Shown here one piece after another: positions 10,665 to 18,113 of a stretch of DNA of 64,000 bases (the first letter of the stretch is position 1; every line of letters begins with the position of its first letter). The translations under genes were made by a program, and so were the position numbers. Location: assembly GCF_030246885.1 (NCBI RefSeq), contig NZ_CP126739.1, positions 1,550,001 to 1,614,000 of the forward strand, written 5' to 3'. A model generated the notes under the pieces. That model did no database searches. It had not been told where the DNA came from and saw only the letters and a program-made list of their open reading frames with translations. The DNA is from Microbacterium sp. zg-B185. Lineage in GTDB: Bacteria; Actinomycetota; Actinomycetes; Actinomycetales; Microbacteriaceae.

Positions 10665-11512
10665 CGGCCGCCACACGGGCGGAGCTTCGCACCGCGCGCC
10701 GCATCGTCGTGAAGGTCGGCTCCTCGTCGATCAGCGGGGAGAACTCCGGAAAGATCCCTCCGATCGTCGACGCGCTGGCCGAGGCGCACGGGCGCGGAAC
10801 GGAGGTCGTGCTGGTCTCCTCGGGAGCGATCGCGACCGGCATGCCGTACCTCCGCCTCGGGGAGCGTCCCAGCGACCTCGCGACCCAGCAGGCCGCGGCT
10901 GCCGTGGGTCAGAACGTCTTGATCTACCGCTATCAGGAGGCGCTGCGTCCGTTCCGGATCGTCGCCGGTCAGGTGCTCCTGACCGCCGGTGACCTGGAGA
11001 ACCCGACGCCGCGCTCGAACGCGCGTCGTGCGATGGAGCGGCTGCTGGGTCTGCGGATCCTGCCGATCGTGAACGAGAACGACACGGTCGCGACGCATGA
11101 GATCCGCTTCGGCGACAACGACCGGCTTGCCGCCCTCGTCGCTCAGCTGATCGGCGCCGATGCGCTGGTGCTGCTGAGCGACATCGAATGCCTGTACACG
11201 CGCCCGCCTGACCAGCCCGGTGCGCTGCCCATCTCCTACGTCGCGCACGATGACGACCTGCACGGATACGAGTTCGGATCCGTGGTCGTCAACAGCGTCG
11301 GCACCGGGGGAGCGGCGACGAAGGTCTCCGCGGCGAGGCTGGCGGCGGCATCCGGAATCGGCGTGCTCGTCACGAGCGCCGATCTGGTGGATCGCGCCCT
11401 GCGCGGCGATGAGATCGGCACCTGGTTCGCGCCGCACCCTGAACCGGTCGTGGGTTCGCTGACCGGGCCCATCCGCCGGCCCGCCGCGCACGCCCTCGAT
11501 ACACTGGGCTGA
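10661..11512 (+). CDS. proB: Glutamate 5-kinase, form without PUA domain
   Basis: First enzyme of proline synthesis: phosphorylates glutamate to gamma-glutamyl phosphate. The amino-acid kinase fold is complete: [13 protein letters not shown] at the N-terminus, [11 protein letters not shown], and [24 protein letters not shown]. At 283 residues it ends just after the kinase domain; the roughly 100-residue C-terminal PUA domain of E. coli ProB (367 residues) is missing. The frame is intact, so this looks like a natural short form rather than damage. It starts with GTG overlapping the obgE stop and ends in TGATG shared with proA. Confidence 0.93.
   Translation: MTAATRAELRTARRIVVKVGSSSISGENSGKIPPIVDALAEAHGRGTEVVLVSSGAIATGMPYLRLGERPSDLATQQAAAAVGQNVLIYRYQEALRPFRIVAGQVLLTAGDLENPTPRSNARRAMERLLGLRILPIVNENDTVATHEIRFGDNDRLAALVAQLIGADALVLLSDIECLYTRPPDQPGALPISYVAHDDDLHGYEFGSVVVNSVGTGGAATKVSAARLAAASGIGVLVTSADLVDRALRGDEIGTWFAPHPEPVVGSLTGPIRRPAAHALDTLG
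11500..11505 (+). promoter_or_regulatory. Possible internal leaderless promoter of proA
   Basis: TACACT at 11500-11505 lies inside the last codons of proB and ends 6 nt before the proA ATG (11512). This is the spacing expected for a transcript that begins at the start codon. It matches the pattern seen at several other genes in the window; no -35 is evident. Confidence 0.35.
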
Positions 11513-12771
11513 TGACCACCACCGCGACGACCGCGCGCGACCGGATGCTCCTGGCCAAGTCCGCGGCCCGATCCATCGGCCTGCTCGGCGACGCGGAGAA
11601 GCGCGATGCGCTCCTGGCCGTGGCCGAGGCCATCGATTCCGCGGCTGCGGACATCGTCGCCGCCAACGGTGAGGACCTGGAGCGCGCACGCGCGAGCGGA
11701 CTCTCGACCGCGCTGCAGGATCGTCTGCGTCTGGACGAGCCGCGCGTGGCCGCTCTGGCCGCGGCGGTCCGCGACATCGCCGCCCTGCCGGACCCGGTCG
11801 GGCGGGTGCTGGAGGAGCGGACGCTCGCCAACGGCGTCGCGCTGACCAAGGTGAGCGTGCCGTTCGGTGTGGTCGGCTCGATCTACGAGGCGCGCCCGAA
11901 CGTCACGGTCGACATCGCCGCGCTGTCGCTGCGCTCCGGCAATGCCGTGGTGCTGCGGGGCGGCTCGGCAGCGGAGCAGACCAACGCGGCGCTGGTGAGC
12001 GCCATGCGCGACGCCCTCGCCGCCCGGGGAATCGATCCCGAGGCGATCCAGACCATCGACGAGTTCGGCCGCGACGGCGCCCGCGAGCTGATGCACGCGC
12101 GCGGCATCGTCGACGTGCTCGTGCCGCGGGGCAGCGCGCAGCTGATCGAGACCGTGGTCACCGAATCGACGGTGCCCGTCATTGAGACCGGTGCGGGTGT
12201 GGTCCACATCCTGCTGGACGAATCGGCCCCGCTGGAGTGGGCGCGCGAGATCGTCGTGAACGCGAAGGTGCAGCGTCCCAGCGTCTGCAACTCCGTCGAG
12301 ACCGTCCTGGTGCACCGTGACGCCGCCCGCCGGCTGGTGCCCGCGGTGGTCTCCGCATTGACCGAGCGCGGTGTCACCGTGCACGGCGACTCCGAGGTGG
12401 TCGGGCTCTGCGCCGACGTCGTTCCCGCCACCGATGAGGACTGGGCCACCGAGTACCTCAGCCTGGATGTCTCCATGCGCGTCGTCGGCGATCTGGACGA
12501 GGCGCTCGCGCACATCCGTCGCTACTCCACCCACCACACCGAGTCGATCATCACGCAGGATGCCGCGAACATGGAGCGCTTCCTCGCCGAAGTCGACTCG
12601 GCCGTCGTGATGGCGAACACGTCCACGAGGTTCACCGACGGCGGTGAGTTCGGCTTCGGTGCGGAGGTGGGCATTTCGACGCAGAAGCTGCACGCGCGCG
12701 GTCCGATGGGTCTGAACGAATTGACCAGCACCAAGTGGCTGGCGCGGGGCTCCGGGCAAGTCCGCCCGTGA
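11512..12771 (+). CDS. proA: Gamma-glutamyl phosphate reductase
   Basis: Second proline-synthesis enzyme, NADPH-dependent, 419 residues, of the aldehyde dehydrogenase superfamily. Characteristic segments are VPFGVVGSIYEARPNVTVDIAALSLRSGNA, the catalytic-cysteine region KVQRPSVCNSVETVL (about residue 262), and the C-terminal FTDGGEFGFGAEVGISTQKLHARGPMGL. Start overlaps the proB stop. Identity is secure. Confidence 0.96.
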   Translation: MTTTATTARDRMLLAKSAARSIGLLGDAEKRDALLAVAEAIDSAAADIVAANGEDLERARASGLSTALQDRLRLDEPRVAALAAAVRDIAALPDPVGRVLEERTLANGVALTKVSVPFGVVGSIYEARPNVTVDIAALSLRSGNAVVLRGGSAAEQTNAALVSAMRDALAARGIDPEAIQTIDEFGRDGARELMHARGIVDVLVPRGSAQLIETVVTESTVPVIETGAGVVHILLDESAPLEWAREIVVNAKVQRPSVCNSVETVLVHRDAARRLVPAVVSALTERGVTVHGDSEVVGLCADVVPATDEDWATEYLSLDVSMRVVGDLDEALAHIRRYSTHHTESIITQDAANMERFLAEVDSAVVMANTSTRFTDGGEFGFGAEVGISTQKLHARGPMGLNELTSTKWLARGSGQVRP

Positions 12772-12789
12772 CCACATAAACTGATAGCT

Positions 12790-12807
12790 GCGTCGTCGCT
12801 GCGACGC
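12790..12807 (+). terminator. Weak hairpin after proA
   Basis: GCGTCG (12790-12795) pairs with CGACGC (12802-12807) across a short loop, 18 nt after the proA stop. There is no T run. It may attenuate read-through into the next small gene; weak evidence. Confidence 0.3.
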
Positions 12808-12827
12808 GAAACCCGAACGGAGCACGA

Positions 12828-13052
12828 ATGACCATCGCCTCGCTTCTCGTCCTCGCCGCAGAAGAGGCCGAACATACCGGCAACGTGGCGCTGGAGACCG
12901 TCATCTTCGGCATCGTCTCGATCGTCGTGTTCGGTGCGCTGGCGCTGGTCACCCTGTCGTACCGCAACGTCGCCAACCGGCACGCGAACAAGGCCGACGC
13001 GTATGCCGCCTCCCACGCGCATGAGGTGCAGAGGGCGGGGCACGGCCACTAG
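12828..13052 (+). CDS. Small single-pass membrane protein, unknown function
   Basis: A 74-residue protein that I cannot assign to a family. An acidic N-terminus (EEAEHTGN) is followed by one hydrophobic helix at about residues 22-44 (LETVIFGIVSIVVFGALALVTL) and a His/Ala-rich cytoplasmic tail (NRHANKADAYAASHAHEVQRAGHGH). CGGAG lies 6 nt before the ATG, a good ribosome site. It sits between proA and nadD, with 9 nt to nadD, suggesting co-expression with nadD. Short His-rich membrane proteins in this position occur in related actinobacteria, but that is recollection, not shown here. Confidence 0.7.
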   Translation: MTIASLLVLAAEEAEHTGNVALETVIFGIVSIVVFGALALVTLSYRNVANRHANKADAYAASHAHEVQRAGHGH

Positions 13053-13061
13053 GCCGACTGC

Positions 13062-13658
13062 ATGTCGGTGACGCGCGCCCCGAGGATCGGGGTCATGGGC
13101 GGGACGTTCGACCCCATCCACAACGGTCACCTCGTGGCGGCCAGCGAAGTCGCCCAGTCCTTCGGCCTGGACGAAGTCGTGTTCGTGCCCACCGGTCAGC
13201 CGTGGCAGAAGCACGACGTGTCTCCCAGCGAGCACCGTTATCTGATGACCGTGATCGCCACGGCATCCAACCCGCAGTTCACCGTCAGCCGCGTGGACAT
13301 CGACCGGGCCGGACCCACCTTCACGATCGACACTCTGCGCGACCTGAAGACGCAGCGGCCCGACGCGGACCTGTTCTTCATCACTGGAGCAGACGCCTTG
13401 GCGCAAATTCTCAGTTGGAGGGACCATGATGAGTTGTGGGACCTCGCCCACTTCGTCGCCGTCTCCCGACCCGGGCACGTATTGAGCACTGCGGGTCTGC
13501 CGACAGAAGACGTAAGCCAACTCGAGATCCCCGCCCTGGCCATCTCATCGACGGACTGCCGCGAGCGCGTTGAGCACGGTAATCCCGTCTGGTACCTCGT
13601 TCCCGACGGGGTCGTCCAATACATTGCGAAGCATCACCTCTACCGGAGCAAGGAATGA
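13062..13658 (+). CDS. nadD: Nicotinate-nucleotide adenylyltransferase
   Basis: NAD synthesis enzyme of 198 residues that adenylates nicotinate mononucleotide. It has the nucleotidyltransferase signature [18 protein letters not shown], the ITGADAL region, and the C-terminal ISSTDCRER block with [12 protein letters not shown]. Length is normal. Its stop overlaps the ATG of the next gene (ATGA), and that gene in turn overlaps rsfS, so nadD, the membrane protein and rsfS form a tightly coupled operon. Confidence 0.95.
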   Translation: MSVTRAPRIGVMGGTFDPIHNGHLVAASEVAQSFGLDEVVFVPTGQPWQKHDVSPSEHRYLMTVIATASNPQFTVSRVDIDRAGPTFTIDTLRDLKTQRPDADLFFITGADALAQILSWRDHDELWDLAHFVAVSRPGHVLSTAGLPTEDVSQLEIPALAISSTDCRERVEHGNPVWYLVPDGVVQYIAKHHLYRSKE

Positions 13659-14650
13659 GCACACCCGAGCAGCCGGCGACACCAGCCCTCACCCGCAAGC
13701 AGCTGCGTGACCTGCGCAACACGGGAGCGACCCCCGTCGCCTCTGATGCGAGCGCTGACCCCGAATCGGCATCCGACCTCGCAGGCGAGGCGACCGAGCC
13801 GGACGATACCGCTGCACCCGTCTCGGCCCCGCTTCCGCGCGCGGCTGTCCCGGCGCCGGTTCGCGACCAACCCGCACCCGACGCCAGCGTCGATCTCGAT
13901 GCCACCCCGCTGACACGCCGACAGGCGCGTCAGCAGGAGCGCATCCGCACCGCGTCGGTGCCGGTCATCACGCCCGAGATCGCCGCCGCGCATGCGGCAT
14001 CGGTGGCCGACGCTGCGGCATCCGCCGTCGAGGCCGCCGAGGCGGAGCGCGACGGTGCAGACGAGGTCGCGGACCAGAACGACAGCGAGTCCGCCGACGC
14101 GGTGCTGGACTTGGTGGCAGCCGAAGGCGATGCGGACGAGGACGGCGCCGACAAGGCTGTGGTCAGTCCTCAGCTGGGTGCCGGGCTCCTGGCCGGTGCG
14201 GCGGTGCAGCCGGATCTGCCTCCCTCGTTCGACCAGCTCATCTCTCGTTCGGTGACCGGTTCCATCGGCACCGGCAACGCGCTGATCCTTTCGCAGACCC
14301 CTTCTGCCCCCAACCTCGTCGCACCGGTGACCGCGACCGGCGAGGTGCTGATCACGGGCTCGTTCAACCTGCCCGAGGGTCTCGGTTCGACCGGCCACGC
14401 CGACGGGACGGCGGACGGCAAGGACGTCGACGCGGTCCTGGTCGACGGCGAACTGCCCGCACACTCATCGCCGACGCCGATCGCCGCCAGTGCGGCGATC
14501 AGCACCGTCAAGAACGACGGCGACATCATCAAGCCCCCGACGCCGGAGAAGGGCGGGCGCCTCATGCTGACGCTCGCAATCACGGCTGGCGTGCTCGCGC
14601 TCGCGCTCGTCGGTGTGCTCATCCTTGCGTTTGTGACTGGAGTTTTCTGA
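13655..14650 (+). CDS. Unknown protein with disordered N-terminus and C-terminal membrane anchor
   Basis: A 331-residue protein without a recognised domain. The first two-thirds are low complexity, rich in Ala, Asp, Glu and Pro. Two similar short basic motifs stand out: [11 protein letters not shown] at about residue 13 and [16 protein letters not shown] at about 86. A Gly/Ser-rich segment follows, then one strong hydrophobic helix at about residues 304-328 ending in GVF, with almost nothing after it. It is therefore probably tail-anchored with a cytoplasmic body. It lies between nadD and rsfS with overlaps at both ends. Equivalents at this locus are common in Microbacteriaceae; the function is unknown. 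Confidence 0.75.
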   Translation: MSTPEQPATPALTRKQLRDLRNTGATPVASDASADPESASDLAGEATEPDDTAAPVSAPLPRAAVPAPVRDQPAPDASVDLDATPLTRRQARQQERIRTASVPVITPEIAAAHAASVADAAASAVEAAEAERDGADEVADQNDSESADAVLDLVAAEGDADEDGADKAVVSPQLGAGLLAGAAVQPDLPPSFDQLISRSVTGSIGTGNALILSQTPSAPNLVAPVTATGEVLITGSFNLPEGLGSTGHADGTADGKDVDAVLVDGELPAHSSPTPIAASAAISTVKNDGDIIKPPTPEKGGRLMLTLAITAGVLALALVGVLILAFVTGVF

Positions 14651-15027
14651 TGACCGCCACCCCGCAAGCCCGCGACATGCTCCGCGTCGCTGCGCACGCT
14701 GCCGATGCCAAGGGCGGTGAGGATCTCGTCGCTCTCGACGTGTCCGGTCCGCTGCCTCTGGTCGACATCTTCCTGCTCGTCACGGGCCGCAGCGAGCGCA
14801 ACGTGGCAGCGATCGCCGACGAGATCGAGGACAAGCTCCTCGAGGCCGGACACAAGCGGCTCCGTCGCGAAGGCCGCCAGGAATCGCGGTGGATCCTGCT
14901 GGACTTCGGGGATCTGGTCGTACATGTCTTCCACGAGGAGGAGCGCCTGTATTACGGGCTCGAGCGTCTGTGGAAAGACTGCCCGGTCGTGCCGATCGAA
15001 CTGGCCGCCCGGTCAGCGGTCGAGTAG
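14650..15027 (+). CDS. rsfS: Ribosome silencing factor
   Basis: Binds L14 on the 50S subunit and blocks subunit joining in slow growth; 125 residues of the RsfS/Iojap family. Family features are VALDVSGPLPLVDIFLLVTGRSERNVAAIADEIEDKL (beginning near residue 27), GRQESRWILLDFGDLVVHVFHEEERLYYGLERLW. The start ATG overlaps the upstream stop (TGATG). The last 15 nt overlap the end of the decayed VOC gene on the other strand. Confidence 0.95.
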   Translation: MTATPQARDMLRVAAHAADAKGGEDLVALDVSGPLPLVDIFLLVTGRSERNVAAIADEIEDKLLEAGHKRLRREGRQESRWILLDFGDLVVHVFHEEERLYYGLERLWKDCPVVPIELAARSAVE

Positions 15028-15296
15028 CCCCTCACGCAGGCAGAACTCGTTCCCCTCGGGGTCCTGCAGCTGGTAGTACAGCTCCGGCCACGGTCCCCAG
15101 CTCTGCTCGACGAGCCGTACGACGGTCGCGCCCAGCGACCAGGCGGTCGCGCCCAGCGACCAGGCGGTCCTTCTCGGCGTCGAGCTGGGCACGCGTGGGC
15201 CGACTCCAGCATCGGTTAGTGGAAGACCCCGGCCCAGAAGTGCGCGAGCGTTCGCGGGTCCGTCCCGTGGAAGGTAATGTTGCCGAGCGTGGCCAT
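15013..15296 (-). pseudogene. Decayed VOC (glyoxalase-like) gene
   Basis: Three fragments of one VOC-superfamily protein lie in three frames. The N-terminus MATLGNITFHGTDPRTLAHF runs from 15296 and stops at 15216. A middle piece, AQLDAEKDRLVA, lies near 15200-15165 in a second frame. The C-terminus, with LVEQSWGPWPELYYQLQ, then DPEGNEFCLRE, ends at 15013 in a third frame. About half of the usual 115-130 residues is missing between the first two pieces. A 21-bp unit is duplicated in tandem at 15124-15165, adjacent to a small frameshift. I infer a dead gene rather than sequencing error because there is both a large deletion and a shift. Confidence 0.75.
15124..15165. repeat. 21-bp tandem duplication
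   Basis: Two perfect copies of a 21-bp unit (15124-15144 and 15145-15165) inside the VOC pseudogene. In the sense strand of that gene each copy encodes DRLVAGR-like residues. It keeps the frame, so it is separate from the neighbouring frameshift. Confidence 0.9.
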
Positions 15297-15345
15297 TCCG
15301 CCCCTTTCGTGCACCACCGTAGACGGATGCACGGACATCGGCCGG

Positions 15346-15375
15346 TTCGGACCATGCGTATCGGTGTAGTAATCT
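15346..15375 (+). promoter_or_regulatory. Possible promoter of first tRNA-Ala
   Basis: TTCGGA (15346-15351) and TAATCT (15370-15375) are spaced by 18 bp, about 33 nt before the tRNA. A small hairpin (GCCTCC...GGAGGC, about 15384-15400) lies in the precursor leader. Tentative. Confidence 0.35.
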
Positions 15376-15408
15376 TTTGGGGTTGCCTCCGATCGGGAGG
15401 CGGTTTCC

Positions 15409-15484
15409 GGGCCTGTGGCGCAGCTGGTAGCGCACCTGCATGGCATGCAGGGGGTCAGGGGTTCGAGTCCCCTCAGGTCCACCA
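15409..15484 (+). tRNA. tRNA-Ala (anticodon GGC), copy 1
   Basis: A 76-nt cloverleaf with encoded CCA. The acceptor stem GGGCCTG pairs with CAGGTCC (one G-T pair). The anticodon stem CCTGC/GCAGG encloses the loop ATGGCAT with anticodon GGC at 15442-15444, reading GCC codons. The T arm has GGTTCGAGTCC. It is base-for-base identical to the copy at 27165-27240. The IS481-type element begins immediately after the CCA. Confidence 0.97.
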
Positions 15485-15485
15485 A

Positions 15486-16766
15486 TGTAATGAGTCGCGA
15501 CATGTGTCTCATCTGAGTCGCGACATGTGTCACAAATGAGAGCCCGGCCATCGGCCGGGCTCTTGTTGTTGGTCGCGCCAGTAGCTGCGGGCGGGGTTGA
15601 TGTGGTGGGTGCTGAGGATCTCGCCGGTGTCGAGGTGGATGACGGTGACGGTGGTCTCGTCGATGAGCGCGAGGATGCGTTTGCCGCGGTGGTCGGCGCC
15701 GATGCCGAGGTGGTGCATGCGGCCGGCTCGGCGCAGGCTCATCTTTCCGTTGTGGTCGACGTGGTCGTAGCGGAGGCGATAGTGCCCCTCGCGCGGTGAG
15801 GTGGGGAGGGCTTTCGGTATCGCCCGGTAGGTGTCGCCCGGGGTGGCCCGGTCGTTGCTGCGGTGCGGGCGGTGCTCGTTGTAGTGAGTTCGGAACAGGT
15901 CGAGCTGTCGTTGCAGATCGTCAAGGGCGGCCGGGGCGGGGTGCGCGGCGAGCCAGCGTTTCAGGGTCTGATGGAAGCGTTCGATCTTGCCTTGGGTTTG
16001 CGGGTGGCCGGGTGAGCCGTTCTTCTGACGGGTGCCCAACAGCGGGAGGAGGTATTCGAACGCGTTCCGGCCGCCGCCGAAGCGGGCGGTGTAGACGCGG
16101 CCGTTGTCTGTGAGGGTCGAGGCCGGCACCCCGTGGTCGTCGGTCGCTGCCAGGAACGTGGTGACGACGTCGTCGCCGGTGACCGGCAGGTGGGCGGTGC
16201 AGGAGAGCAGGTATCGGGAGTGGTCATCGAGCCAGTTCAGGATCTCCACGTCTGTGCCGTCGGCGAGGCGCCAGTGGGTGAAATCGGACTGCCAGGTCTC
16301 GTTCGGCTGCGCGGCCTCGAACCGGATGTAGGAGGATTTCGGTCGTTTCCGCGGCTCCGGGATCACCAGCCCGCCGGCGTGCAGTATCCGTCTGATCGTG
16401 GACGTCGATGGTGGGGGGTGTCCCTCACGTTCGAGGTGCCACGCGATCGTCACCGGTCCGGCGTCCAGCCCCCGGGAAGTCAGCTCCTGCCGGAGAGTAA
16501 TGATCCGGTCTCGAACTTCACCCGACGTGGCCGCCGAGTTCGTCTTCGGTCTCCTCGAGCGCGGCTCGACCATTTCCAATCCGCCCACCCGATACCGGGC
16601 AAGGAGCCGCTGCAGATGTCGGCGGGAGATCCCGTGCTCCTCCGCCGCCTGCGTGACGGACAACTGCCCAGCGATGACCTTCAAGACCACGACCCGATGC
16701 TTCGACACCCCGCCGACTGTGACCTATGTCGCGACTCATCAGCGACCTATCACCTGTGACACATGT
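15486..16766 (-). mobile_element. IS481-type insertion sequence, apparently intact
   Basis: An element of about 1.28 kb with one transposase on the minus strand. The left end, directly after the tRNA CCA, holds two direct copies of an 18-bp box (15491-15508 and 15514-15531, starting TGAGTCGCGACAT). The right end near 16715-16766 carries the same boxes in inverted order (reverse complement contains ACATGTGTCACA and TGAGTCGCGACATAGGTC). The exact outer base on each side is uncertain by a few to about 20 nt. About 14 bp of tRNA-Ala 3' sequence is found on both sides (ending at 15483 and 16794). Confidence 0.8.
15530..16708 (-). CDS. IS481 family transposase
   Basis: DDE recombinase of 392 residues, full length and in frame. 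The N-terminal helix-turn-helix is VTQAAEEHGISRRHLQRLLARY, followed by a second HTH-like part. The catalytic triad is visible: Asp in NETWQSDFTHW, Asp in STLTDNGRVYTA, and Glu in GKIERFHQTLKRW. The C-terminal YRLRYDHVDHNGKMSLRRAGRMHHLGIG is typical of the family. The stop codon lies inside the left terminal repeat. Nothing suggests inactivation. Confidence 0.93.
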   Translation of the reverse strand: MSKHRVVVLKVIAGQLSVTQAAEEHGISRRHLQRLLARYRVGGLEMVEPRSRRPKTNSAATSGEVRDRIITLRQELTSRGLDAGPVTIAWHLEREGHPPPSTSTIRRILHAGGLVIPEPRKRPKSSYIRFEAAQPNETWQSDFTHWRLADGTDVEILNWLDDHSRYLLSCTAHLPVTGDDVVTTFLAATDDHGVPASTLTDNGRVYTARFGGGRNAFEYLLPLLGTRQKNGSPGHPQTQGKIERFHQTLKRWLAAHPAPAALDDLQRQLDLFRTHYNEHRPHRSNDRATPGDTYRAIPKALPTSPREGHYRLRYDHVDHNGKMSLRRAGRMHHLGIGADHRGKRILALIDETTVTVIHLDTGEILSTHHINPARSYWRDQQQEPGRWPGSHL

Positions 16767-16780
16767 CCTGAACCCAAACA

Positions 16781-16856
16781 CCCTCAGTTCCACCGTGTGA
16801 TGTCTCGCGACATATGTCTCATATGTCGCGAGACATCTGGCATTTGTGGGGCCAGC
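16781..16856 (+). repeat. tRNA-Ala 3' tail plus IS-end repeat, copy 1
   Basis: A 76-bp segment matching 27226-27301 with three mismatches. Its first 15 nt match the end of tRNA-Ala, including CCA changed to CCG. The rest is an insertion-element end that includes the 39-bp palindrome. It lies beside a transposase relic, in the orientation also seen in the intact element. Confidence 0.85.
16799..16837. repeat. 39-bp perfect palindrome, copy 1
   Basis: Arms of 18 bp (16799-16816 and 16820-16837) are exact reverse complements around a TCT spacer. The first arm begins GATGTCTCGCGACATATG. The same palindrome, identical in every base, occurs at 27244-27282. It appears to be the terminal binding region of an IS481-like element. 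Confidence 0.9.
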
Positions 16857-17100
16857 GGCCGGGTGGGGTGAGTTGGCCCGCGCGTCGGATGCTGACGCGG
16901 TCGTCGGTTTCGACGCGGTCGTAGCGCAGCCGGTATCGGTCGGGCAATCGTCCCTCGGCAGGGAGAGCTTGGGCGGTCGCGCGGTGGACGGCGTCGGGGA
17001 TGCTCAGGTCGGCGTCACCGAACACGAACCACGACGGGATGTCCCGCCACGCCGGGCGTTCGGTCGCGAGCGGCTCGGACAGTGCCGCCTGCGTCACCGG
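16850..17100 (-). pseudogene. Chimeric relic: alpha/beta hydrolase C-terminus joined to IS481 transposase C-terminus
   Basis: One open frame reads first as the C-terminal part of an alpha/beta hydrolase (RPVTQAALSEPL, then PAWRDIPSWFVFGDADLSIP), and then from about 16948 as the end of an IS481 transposase (YRLRYDRVETDDRVSIRRAGQL, PPGRWP), with the last strands deleted. It runs into the palindrome at 16837. The transposase part aligns with residues of the intact transposase nearby but differs in many positions, so it comes from a different, older element. Non-functional remnant. Confidence 0.7.
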
Positions 17101-17251
17101 GCGGTGCGTCGCCGGCGAGGCTGCGGAGGGGGGTTCGCCTGCTTTCGGGAAGGTGTCGATTGTGCGGGGGAGCGGTCGGACGTCGGCCGCTCACCAGGAA
17201 GGACCGGAGGGACCGTGCCGATGTGACAGCACCGGGCAATTCTGCCCTCGT
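17101..17251. other. Intergenic remnant, no gene seen
   Basis: Between the hydrolase relic and the SDR promoter no coding potential is convincing. The minus-strand frame of the hydrolase relic stays open for some 30 codons but I cannot align it to known hydrolase sequence. Confidence 0.5.
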
Positions 17252-17278
17252 CGTCACACATGCGGCTGCCGCGCGGTC
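17252..17278 (+). promoter_or_regulatory. Candidate ECF41-type promoter for the SDR-sigma operon
   Basis: CGTCACA (17252-17258) and GGTC (17275-17278) are 16 bp apart. The reported ECF41 promoter has a TGTCACA -35 and a CGTC -10 at 16-17 bp, so each element differs by one base. It lies 30 nt before the SDR start, upstream of the sigma factor gene itself, as expected for an autoregulated ECF unit. The consensus is from memory. Confidence 0.5.
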
Positions 17279-17307
17279 TGAGCTTTCGAATGAGGAAAGG
17301 AACCGCC

Positions 17308-18069
17308 ATGAGAATCACCGTCATCGGAGGCACCGGTCTGATCGGAAGCCGATTGGTCGACGTGCTCGAACGCGGCGGGCACCAGGTCATCGCGGCGTCC
17401 CGAGCGACCGGCGTGAACTCCTTCACCGGCGAAGGCCTCGCAGACGCGCACGAGGGGACGCAGACCGTGATCGACGTCTCGAACTCTTCATACACCGACG
17501 AGGCGGCCGCACTTGAGTTCTTCGAGGCATCCACCCTCAACCTGCTCACCTATGGTGCCGCCGCCGGCGTCGCACACCACGTCGCGCTCTCCGTGGTCGG
17601 AACCGATCGACTCGCCCGGTCGCACGGCGGATACTTCATCGCCAAGGCCGTGCAGGAGCGCCTGGTCATCGATTCGAGGCGCGCGTACTCCCTCGTGCAC
17701 GCCACCCAGTTCTTCGAGTTCATCCGGGACATCACAGAAACAGCGCTGCGTGGCGGCGGCGGGTCTCTCGCCGATGTGCTCGTCCAGCCGATGGCCGCGG
17801 ACGATGTCGCCTCGGCTGTGGCCGACATCGCCGTCGGCGAGCCCGTGGGCGGCATCGTGGAGTTCGCCGGGCCGGAGGTGTTCAGCCTCGCCGATGTGGC
17901 CAGGCGTGACCTGCGGTTCCGGCACGATGAGCGTGAACTGCTCGCAGATCCGCTCGGAACCTACTTCGGTGCGCGGGTAGGCCGGTGGGACCTGCTCCCC
18001 GACAGGGGCGCGACAATAAGTGCCACGTCACTGCACCAGTGGCAGACCGGTGTCCCGGTGCCACACTGA
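17308..18069 (+). CDS. SDR family NAD(P)-binding protein (ECF41-associated COE protein)
   Basis: An atypical short-chain dehydrogenase / NmrA-like protein of 253 residues. The Rossmann motif ITVIGGTGLIGSRLVDVL is at the N-terminus and VVGTDRLARSHGGYFIAKAVQE carries the Tyr-x3-Lys-like YFIAK. GGAAAGGA precedes the ATG with good spacing. It lies 44 nt before an ECF41-type sigma gene. ECF41 sigma genes are typically next to a carboxymuconolactone decarboxylase, oxidoreductase or epimerase (COE); this gene fits that role. Its substrate is unknown, and it is probably the main target of the sigma factor. Confidence 0.85.
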   Translation: MRITVIGGTGLIGSRLVDVLERGGHQVIAASRATGVNSFTGEGLADAHEGTQTVIDVSNSSYTDEAAALEFFEASTLNLLTYGAAAGVAHHVALSVVGTDRLARSHGGYFIAKAVQERLVIDSRRAYSLVHATQFFEFIRDITETALRGGGGSLADVLVQPMAADDVASAVADIAVGEPVGGIVEFAGPEVFSLADVARRDLRFRHDERELLADPLGTYFGARVGRWDLLPDRGATISATSLHQWQTGVPVPH

Positions 18070-18113
18070 ATCGATTCGATTCTCCGGATCCACGCGGAAA
18101 GGGCGGATTGATC

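Noticed and set aside
15216..15551. Minus-strand frame with LRGLEPLTPCMPCRCATSC
   Set aside because: This is the translation of the reverse strand of tRNA-Ala, a common false protein; only the part from 15296 down belongs to a VOC relic.
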